A stretch of DNA of 64,000 nucleotides, taken from positions 1-64,000 of the forward strand of contig JAHBXX010000016.1 in assembly GCA_019636245.1 (NCBI GenBank), given 5' to 3'. Under the pieces are notes generated by a model. That model was given only the letters and a program-made list of their open reading frames with translations, was not told where the DNA came from and did not search any database. A program made the translations under genes and the position numbers. Numbering within the stretch: the first letter of the stretch is position 1; the number at the start of each line of letters is the position of its first letter. Shown in pieces: positions 57,463-64,000 of the stretch. The stretch is from Planctomycetota bacterium. Lineage in GTDB: Bacteria > Planctomycetota > UBA1135 > UBA2386.

Positions 57463-59931
57463 TCAGATCAGGCGGGCCCGTTTGCGCAGCAGCCACTCGG
57501 CGCCGAGCACGGCGAGCAGCGCCAGCAACGACCAGAGGCTGTCCCACGCCGGCCGGGTGCGGGTGTCCTCGCGGCTCTCGACGTTCTTGCGGCCGGCGAA
57601 CTCGGCGGCGAGGTCCTGCGCATCGGCGAGGAACACGTAGCGGCCCGGGCCGTCGGCGCCGCGGCTCTGTTCGGCGATGCGGCGCAGCACGGCGGCATCC
57701 TGGCTCGAGTCGCTCATCTCCCGGTCGGGCACGCGCACCAGCACGTCCTCGCGCGCCAGCACCGCGTCGGCGGGGTTGCGGTTGGCGAACACCAGGAAGC
57801 TGAAGGCGCCCGCGTCCGCCATCGTGAAGCTCGCCAGGTAGGTGCCCGGCTCGCCGGGCACGCTGCGCAGCGGGCGCGGCTCGACCTTGCCGGCCGGGTC
57901 GCGCAGGAACACGACCTGCTCCTCGGCGACGGCCGGCTGCAGCTCGGCGTCCTGCACGCGCAGCTGCACGCGCACCTTGTCCCCGGTCTCGAGCAGGGTC
58001 TTGTCGACGGTCAGTTCGATCAGGTCGTTGCGGCGCTGCAGGCGGCCCTGGGCGAGGTGGCGCACGACGTTGCGCCAGAAGGCGTCCATGTAGGTCTCGG
58101 CGTACGGGTCCCGCCAGCGCCACGTCTCGTCGGTGGCGATGAAGAACGTCGTGCCGCGCGGGTGCGGGCCGACGACGGCGATCGGGCGCTTGCCGTAGCT
58201 GTTCTGGTCGGTCGGGTGGCGGAGCAGCACGGTGGCGCCCGGCTTGGCGCGCTGCACCGGGTGGTAGACCTGGAAGCCGGGCAGGCCCTGTTCCCACAGC
58301 CGGCGGTTGAAGGCCGGGTCGCGCTGCAGCAGCAGGATGTCGTGCGGCTGCAGCGGATTCTCCAGCACCGGCCGGAACTCGCGGTCGCGGGGCGGCCGGT
58401 TCTGCTGCAGCCACGAGCGGTCCTCGAGCACGACCGGCAGCAGGTCCTGCAGCGGCGTGTTGCGGTAGCGTTCGGGCATCGCCGTGTCGCCGAACAGGAA
58501 GCCGACGCCGCCGCCGGACTCGACGTAGCGGACCAGCATCTCGAGCCACTGCCGGAGGCCCTCCTCGGTCGGCGCCAGCCGTTCGGGCGACACGTCGCCG
58601 AGCAGCACGACGTGGTACTGCCGCAGCGCCTGCTCGGTGCGCGGAATGTCGCTGAGCGCCGGCAGCGCCGGGCTGTGCTCGTGCGGGAAGCGCGGGCTGG
58701 CCTCGAACAGGAACGCCTGCATCTCGATGCTGGGGTCGACGCGCTTCAGGCACGCCTGCACGCGGCGGTACTCCCAGCGCGGCCGTTCCTCGACGTAGAG
58801 CACGCGGATCTTCTCGTCGTTGACGCGCAGGAAGCGCGTGTCCTCGTTGTCGTCGACCTGGCTCTCCTCCGGCAGCGGCGCCAGCGTGAAGCGCAGCGTC
58901 CAGTCGCCGGCCTCGGCGAAGCCGTGGAACACGCGGACGCGCACGCTCTCGCCGTTCGGCGGCAGTTCGGCGGGGGCGGTCGCCAGCGGCTGGAACGGCC
59001 CGCCGTCGCGCGAGCCGTGCAGTTCGACGCGCGTGCGCTGGCCCGCCAGGCCCTCGGCCCGCACGGTCACGTCGAAGCCGACCTCCTCGTCGCGCAGCGC
59101 CTCCTTCGGGCCCGGCGGGCCGACGAGCCAGGCGTTGCGCGGCGGCTCGGGGTCGCCGACGCCGATGGTGTGGATCGGCACGCCGCGCAGGCCGTACTCG
59201 CGGGCGACCTCGACCGGGTCGAGACCGGCGTTGTTGCGGCCGTCGGACACGAGCACGATGGCGTCGACGCTGGCGCCGGCGACCGCGGCGCGGTGGAGGT
59301 CGAGCGCGTCGCCGAGCGTGGTGCGGCTGCCGCGCGCGGTCAGCTCCTGCAGCGACCGGATCGGCACCGGCTTGCGCTGCACGCGGAACAGCCGGACGTC
59401 GTGCGTCTGCCGCAACCGGGCCAGCAGACCATCCGGGCGGTCGAGCACCGCCTGCACCAGCTGCTGGCGGTTCTTCGCCGCCAGCGGCTCGGCGCCGACC
59501 AGGGCCTGCAGGGCCGCCTGCTGGGCCGGGGCCGGATAGCGGTCCTTGCGCTGCATGCTGGCGCTGTCGTCGACCAGCACGTGCACCTGGTTCTGGGTCT
59601 TGCGGTAGGTCGTGGTCTCGAACGCCGGCTGGAACAGCAGCAGGCAGCAGATGGCGATCGCCAGCCACCGCAGCAGCGACAGCAGCACGCGGGTCGGTCG
59701 CTCGAGGCGGGCCAGGCCGCCGTACGACCAGACCGCGAAGGCGACGCTGGCCGGCAGGACGACCAGCACGAGCACCCAGGTCGGCGGCAGGTGCAGGAAC
59801 CGGAAGGTCTCCTCGACGTAGGTCGGCGCCGCGTCGTCCGCCGGCACGGGGCCCTGCGGCCAGGCAGGGTGCGGCCAGGCAGGGTGCGGCCAGGCGGTGG
59901 GGGGCACGGGCGGGGCGGGGAAGGCGGCCAT
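57463..59931 (-). CDS. vWA and glutamine-amidotransferase-like membrane protein
   Basis: The 822-residue protein has a Pro-rich N-terminus (AWPHP repeats) and two hydrophobic segments (about 52-70 and 84-102). A von Willebrand A domain with intact MIDAS (VDDSASM near 117, SRTTLGDAL, VLVSDGRNN) follows, then Ig-like sheets and a class I glutamine-amidotransferase-like domain (VVLLGDVSPERL, VESGGGVGFLFGD). A C-terminal membrane anchor is present. No amidotransferase catalytic Cys is evident, so that part is probably structural. The gene starts 3 bp after the BatA-like gene. Together they form a MoxR-partner pair. The ligand is unknown. Confidence 0.82.
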   Translation of the reverse strand: MAAFPAPPVPPTAWPHPAWPHPAWPQGPVPADDAAPTYVEETFRFLHLPPTWVLVLVVLPASVAFAVWSYGGLARLERPTRVLLSLLRWLAIAICCLLLFQPAFETTTYRKTQNQVHVLVDDSASMQRKDRYPAPAQQAALQALVGAEPLAAKNRQQLVQAVLDRPDGLLARLRQTHDVRLFRVQRKPVPIRSLQELTARGSRTTLGDALDLHRAAVAGASVDAIVLVSDGRNNAGLDPVEVAREYGLRGVPIHTIGVGDPEPPRNAWLVGPPGPKEALRDEEVGFDVTVRAEGLAGQRTRVELHGSRDGGPFQPLATAPAELPPNGESVRVRVFHGFAEAGDWTLRFTLAPLPEESQVDDNEDTRFLRVNDEKIRVLYVEERPRWEYRRVQACLKRVDPSIEMQAFLFEASPRFPHEHSPALPALSDIPRTEQALRQYHVVLLGDVSPERLAPTEEGLRQWLEMLVRYVESGGGVGFLFGDTAMPERYRNTPLQDLLPVVLEDRSWLQQNRPPRDREFRPVLENPLQPHDILLLQRDPAFNRRLWEQGLPGFQVYHPVQRAKPGATVLLRHPTDQNSYGKRPIAVVGPHPRGTTFFIATDETWRWRDPYAETYMDAFWRNVVRHLAQGRLQRRNDLIELTVDKTLLETGDKVRVQLRVQDAELQPAVAEEQVVFLRDPAGKVEPRPLRSVPGEPGTYLASFTMADAGAFSFLVFANRNPADAVLAREDVLVRVPDREMSDSSQDAAVLRRIAEQSRGADGPGRYVFLADAQDLAAEFAGRKNVESREDTRTRPAWDSLWSLLALLAVLGAEWLLRKRARLI
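59855..59895 (-). repeat. 15-bp tandem repeat in vWA gene
   Basis: TGCGGCCAGGCAGGG is present at 59855-59869 and 59870-59884, with a partial third copy to 59895. It encodes two and a half copies of the pentapeptide AWPHP near the N-terminus of the vWA protein, a potential length-variable minisatellite. Confidence 0.85.
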
Positions 59932-59934
59932 CGG

Positions 59935-62202
59935 TCAGTTCCGGCGCAACGACACGAACCGCGCCAGCGCCGCCTCGGCGAGCACGAACAGCAGCGTCAG
60001 CAGCAGCAGCGAAGGCCCCAGTTCGTTCTGGCGGGTCTCGTCGCCGGCGCTGGCGACGGCGGGCAGGTCGTCGAGCACGCGTTCGAGGCCGAGCGCCTGC
60101 CGCACTTCGTCGTGCGCGGCGTAGCGCAGGTCGCCTTCGTCGGGCTCGACGTTGGCCGCGAACGGCAGCGACAGGGGCTCCTTGCCCGAGGGGCGATCGA
60201 GCGTCAGGTCGAACACGTAGAAGCCGGCGTAGATCGTGTCGCTCACCGGCGGCAGGCGGAACCGGCCGCCGGGCAGCGCCTGCGCCTCCTCGGCGACGGG
60301 CGTGCGGGTGCGCCCGTCGCGCTCCGGGCGCTGCACCTGGACGTCCTCGGGCCGCGCCGGCAGGGTGCACGACAGCTCGCCGCCCACGGGGACCAGGAAG
60401 GGATCGACCGCCGGCAGCGCCAGCCACCGCACGAGGCCGTGCACCAGCGGGAACGCGACCATCGGGTCGTCGAGGCGGTTCCAGCGGTCGGCGCGGTACT
60501 CGGAGGCGATCGCCGAGGTCAGGAACAGCGCGTGGCCCTCGCCGAAGTCGCGCGCGACCAGCAGCGGGCTCTGTTCGGCGTCGGTGATGCGCGCCAGCAC
60601 CCTGGCGTCGGGGTGCAGGGAATCCGCGGCCAGCGTGTGCCAGCGCCAGATCGGGATCGCCTGGAACACCTCGCGGTAGATCGGTTCCTCGAACTCGGCG
60701 AACACCGGGTGCTCGGGCGCCGCCAGCAGCGGCGCCCGCACGGTCGAACTGCCGGCGCTGCCGCCGGCGGGTCCGAGCAGGCGGAACGGCTGCGGGCCGT
60801 CGCCGGCCGTGTGCAGCAGCAGGTTGAAGCTGTCGCGGTCGGTGCGTTCGCCGAACGCGACCAGCAGGCCGCGGCCGGCGCGCAGGGCGTCGAGCAGGGC
60901 CTGGGCGGCGCGCGGGTTGAGCCGGTCGACGTCGGCCAGCACGGTGACGTCGTAGTCGCGCGGCGAGCGCTGGCCGCTGAGCAGCGCCAGCGTGTCGACG
61001 GCCTCGACGGCGAAGGTCGGCAGCGTCGCCGGGTCCGGGTCGAGCAGCGACCGCCAGAGGTACTGGTAGGCGCGCAGCGGGTCGTCGTCGGCGGCGCCGT
61101 CGACCAGCAGCACGCGGATGCGGTCGCGCACGTCGACGGTCAGGTAGCGCTCGTCGTCGGCCGCGAGTGCGTCGCCCTGGATCGAGGCGCGCACGCGGCG
61201 GCGACCGACCTCGCGGAAGGACACCTGGAACTCGGCCTCCGCGTCGGCGCCGGCGGGCACCGCGACCACGCGCCGCATCGGCTCGCCGCCGTCGATCTCG
61301 AGCGTGACCTCGAACGTCGCCGCGGTGCCGGCGCGGTTCTTCAGCTGCGCCGCGAACGTCGTCGGCGCGCGCAGCACGGCCGCCGGTTCCTCGACGCGCA
61401 GGTCGGTGATCTGGTGGTTGTCGGCGCTGCCGCCGCCGCGGCGGCTGGCGAACGGACCGGTGTCGATCCAGTGCAGGTGCGTGCCCTCACGCTGCCGCAG
61501 CTGCTCGACGACGTCGCGCAGCGTGTCCTCGAACTCGGGACCGGCGGTCGGATCCGGCGGCCGCAGGGCGTTGCCGAACGAGCGCGTCTGCAGGTCCGTC
61601 AGCACGTAGACCTCGGCGGCCGCGTCGTTGCCCTCGGCGAGCAGGGCCGCGACCTGCTGCAGCGCGTCGCCGAGGTCGGTCGCGGCATCCTCGGGCTTCT
61701 GCAGCAGCAGCCACTGGCCGCGCGCGGTGGCGAGGTCGAGGTCGCCGCGGCACAGGAAGCGCGGCCGCACGCCGGCGGTGACCAGCGTCACCTTGCCGTT
61801 GCGGCCGGGGTCCTGTTCGAGGCGGTCGAGCACGCGGCCGGCCAGCGTGCGGGCGCGCTCGAACGGGCTCTGGGCACCGGCCTCGCGCAGGCCCATGCTG
61901 TAGCTGGCGTCGAGCACGATCACGTGGTGCACGATGCCGGTTCCGGCGAGCAGCCCGGCGGCCTGCTGCAGCATCGGTCGCGCGATCGCCAGGGCGAGCA
62001 CGATCGGCACCAGGCAGCGCAGCAGCAGCAGCAGCAGGTTCTCGTTGCGCAGCCGGTTGCGCTGCTTCTGGTAGGCGCGCAGCAGGAACTCCATCGCCGC
62101 CCACGGCCGCTGCCGGTGCCGCTGCCTGTTCAGCAGGTGGATCAGCAGCGGCACGGCGAACAGCAGCGCGCCGGCGAGCAGGGCGGGGTTCAGGAATTGC
62201 AC
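59935..62202 (-). CDS. BatA-like vWA membrane protein
   Basis: The 755-residue protein begins with a BatA N-terminal domain (FLNPALLAGALLFAVPLLIH, then AMEFLLRAYQKQRNRLR). A second membrane segment (about 55-75) and a von Willebrand A domain with MIDAS DASYSM near 99 and VYVLTDLQT follow. Beta-rich domains and an amidotransferase-like region (DYDVTVLADVDRL, LRAGRGLLVAFGE) come next, and a C-terminal membrane segment (LGPSLLLLTLLFVLAEAALA) ends the protein. BatA-type proteins work with MoxR ATPases. The start is GTG 62202, 7 bp after the DUF58 stop. The aerotolerance label of the Bat family should not be taken as this protein's role. Confidence 0.85.
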   Translation of the reverse strand: MQFLNPALLAGALLFAVPLLIHLLNRQRHRQRPWAAMEFLLRAYQKQRNRLRNENLLLLLLRCLVPIVLALAIARPMLQQAAGLLAGTGIVHHVIVLDASYSMGLREAGAQSPFERARTLAGRVLDRLEQDPGRNGKVTLVTAGVRPRFLCRGDLDLATARGQWLLLQKPEDAATDLGDALQQVAALLAEGNDAAAEVYVLTDLQTRSFGNALRPPDPTAGPEFEDTLRDVVEQLRQREGTHLHWIDTGPFASRRGGGSADNHQITDLRVEEPAAVLRAPTTFAAQLKNRAGTAATFEVTLEIDGGEPMRRVVAVPAGADAEAEFQVSFREVGRRRVRASIQGDALAADDERYLTVDVRDRIRVLLVDGAADDDPLRAYQYLWRSLLDPDPATLPTFAVEAVDTLALLSGQRSPRDYDVTVLADVDRLNPRAAQALLDALRAGRGLLVAFGERTDRDSFNLLLHTAGDGPQPFRLLGPAGGSAGSSTVRAPLLAAPEHPVFAEFEEPIYREVFQAIPIWRWHTLAADSLHPDARVLARITDAEQSPLLVARDFGEGHALFLTSAIASEYRADRWNRLDDPMVAFPLVHGLVRWLALPAVDPFLVPVGGELSCTLPARPEDVQVQRPERDGRTRTPVAEEAQALPGGRFRLPPVSDTIYAGFYVFDLTLDRPSGKEPLSLPFAANVEPDEGDLRYAAHDEVRQALGLERVLDDLPAVASAGDETRQNELGPSLLLLTLLFVLAEAALARFVSLRRN

Positions 62203-62209
62203 GCCGCCC

Positions 62210-63124
62210 TCACTTGCGCCGCTTGGCGCGCGCCGTGCGCGCGCTGAGGTAGGACGTCAGCACGACGTCGAGCGGCTGGTCGTCGACGACCCGGACGTAG
62301 TCGATGCGCTGCGCGAGGCAGCCCTTCTTGATCCGCGCCGCGAAGGCCTCGATCTCGGCGAGGTAGGCCTCGCGCAGCGACTTCGGGTCGCACAGCAGCT
62401 CCGGCATCTGCTCGAGACCCCGGAACAGCGTCATGCGCTCGAACGGGAACTCGACCTCGTCGCGGTCGAGCACGTGGAACACGACGATGTCGTGGCCGCG
62501 GCTGCGGATCTCGCGCAGGCCCTTCAGCACCGTGTCGGGGTCGTCGAACAGGTCGCTGAAGATCAGCACCATGCCGCGCTGCTTCAGCTGGCTGGCCAGC
62601 TCGTGCAGCACGGCGCCGACCTTGGTCTTCTGCTCGCGCGCCTTGGCCTGCTCGAGCGCGCCGAACAGGTTGCCGAGGTTCTGGCGGGTGTTGGACGGCG
62701 GCACCTGCCGCGCGACCCGCTCGTCGAACAGCGTCAGGCCGACGGCGTCGGCCTGCTGCTGGATCAGGAAGGCCAGCGAGGCGCAGGCGGTCGCCGCGTA
62801 GTCGAACTTCGCCATGCCACCCTCGTGGCCGTAGTTCATCGACTCGCTCTGGTCGAGGAACAGGTGCGCCCGCAGGTTGGTCTCCTCCTCGTACTGCTTG
62901 ACGACGAAGCGGTCCGCCTTGCCGAAGATCTTCCAGTCGAGGTGGCGCAGGTCGTCGCCGGGCACGTATTCGCGGTGCTGGGCGAACTCGACCGAGAAGC
63001 CGCGGTACGGCGACTTGTGCATGCCGGTGACGAAGCCCTCGACCACCAGCCGGGCGCGCAGTTCGAGGCGGCCGACCTTGTTCAGGACGCGCGGGTCGAG
63101 GTAGTTCGTCGGGATCTCGGTCAT
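62210..63124 (-). CDS. DUF58 (vWA-related) protein
   Basis: The 304-residue soluble protein has the DUF58 signature YRGFSVEFAQHREYVPGDD and HLDWKIFGKADRFVVKQYEE. A metal-site-like LDQSESMNYG (D-x-S-x-S) follows, then the vWA-like fold with RGMVLIFSDLFDDPDTVLKG. DUF58 proteins are the standard adaptors of MoxR AAA+ ATPases, which are thought to load metal or remodel vWA partners. The gene lies 65 bp after moxR. Exact mechanism unknown for the family. Confidence 0.9.
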   Translation of the reverse strand: MTEIPTNYLDPRVLNKVGRLELRARLVVEGFVTGMHKSPYRGFSVEFAQHREYVPGDDLRHLDWKIFGKADRFVVKQYEEETNLRAHLFLDQSESMNYGHEGGMAKFDYAATACASLAFLIQQQADAVGLTLFDERVARQVPPSNTRQNLGNLFGALEQAKAREQKTKVGAVLHELASQLKQRGMVLIFSDLFDDPDTVLKGLREIRSRGHDIVVFHVLDRDEVEFPFERMTLFRGLEQMPELLCDPKSLREAYLAEIEAFAARIKKGCLAQRIDYVRVVDDQPLDVVLTSYLSARTARAKRRK

Positions 63125-63189
63125 GGGCGGGGGCGCTCGGGGGCCGGTGCCGGCCTGCCGCCGCGGCGGCGACGCGCCGCGGCGACGGC

Positions 63190-64000
<811 letters not shown>

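Noticed and set aside
52821..57803. Long plus-strand open frame (about 1660 codons) opposite the beta-propeller gene
   Set aside because: Low-complexity composition and no recognisable motif; the minus-strand frame has propeller repeats and a signal peptide.
59855..59895. CRISPR-like repeat
   Set aside because: Repeats are directly adjacent without spacers, GC-rich and in frame within a coding gene.
57130..62247. Very long plus-strand open frame (about 1700 codons) opposite the vWA genes
   Set aside because: Its translation is Arg/His/Gln/Leu-rich without domains and is antisense to well-supported BatA-like and vWA proteins; long antisense frames are expected at 70% GC.

Overview
The window looks like a chromosome segment of a high-GC (about 70%) bacterium, most plausibly a member of the Planctomycetota. 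The main reason is the long minus-strand operon at the right end: MoxR ATPase, DUF58, two vWA/BatA-like membrane proteins, a giant secreted beta-propeller protein, a secreted terpene-cyclase-like toroid, and coiled-coil/Gln-rich exported proteins. This set is characteristic of that phylum. Scattered type IV pilus/type II secretion ATPases, sigma-54 and a Lnt-type apolipoprotein N-acyltransferase fit a Gram-negative envelope. The assignment is inference from gene content, not from a marker gene. I see no IS element, prophage, CRISPR array or integrase.

Layout. 1-3.4 kb: the start of nuoA (leftward, cut by the edge) diverges from korA-korB (2-oxoacid:ferredoxin oxidoreductase). 3.5-6.1 kb: an ArsR-methyltransferase fusion regulator with an AT-rich palindrome in front of it and ahcY (SAH hydrolase) behind it. 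6.1-9.4 kb: signal peptidase I, an HDOD protein and a SpoIIE-type phosphatase. 9.5-15.6 kb (minus): rpoN, a small GspF-like protein, a long dCTP deaminase and a FadE-type acyl-CoA dehydrogenase. 15.7-20.8 kb: GNAT, an amidase, an M28 peptidase, a CoA-binding protein, a SMUG-type uracil-DNA glycosylase and an ECF sigma factor. 21-27.9 kb: a phosphotransferase, a DUF4388 protein, a glycosyltransferase, a kinase-methyltransferase fusion, adenosine deaminase and an FKBP/SlyD isomerase.

28-33.3 kb: GspE/PilB, PilT, a second GspE, folE and tRNA-Met(CAT). 33.27-33.62 kb is the only gene-free stretch over 300 bp. It holds a putative two-hairpin small RNA or leader with a strong intrinsic terminator and C/U-rich anti-Shine-Dalgarno-like loop motifs. 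33.6-38.9 kb: agmatinase-family ureohydrolase, moeA, lnt, a membrane-anchored coiled-coil protein and a 53-residue membrane protein. 39.2-45.7 kb: a tightly coupled mreB-mreC-mreD-PBP2-rodA cell-elongation cluster. 45.7-64 kb (minus): the nine-gene MoxR/vWA envelope operon, whose last stop codon lies 1 bp from the stop of rodA.

How the genes fit together. There are three functional blocks. The first is low-potential electron transfer (KOR with complex I) and the SAM/SAH cycle (ArsR-methyltransferase with ahcY). The second is envelope construction: the elongasome, Lnt, signal peptidase, amidase, surface glycan enzymes and pilus ATPases. The third is the large MoxR/vWA export or assembly operon, which is the best candidate here for a poorly described system. 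Many neighbours overlap by 1-4 nt (ATGA/GTGA/TGATG), so translational coupling is common.
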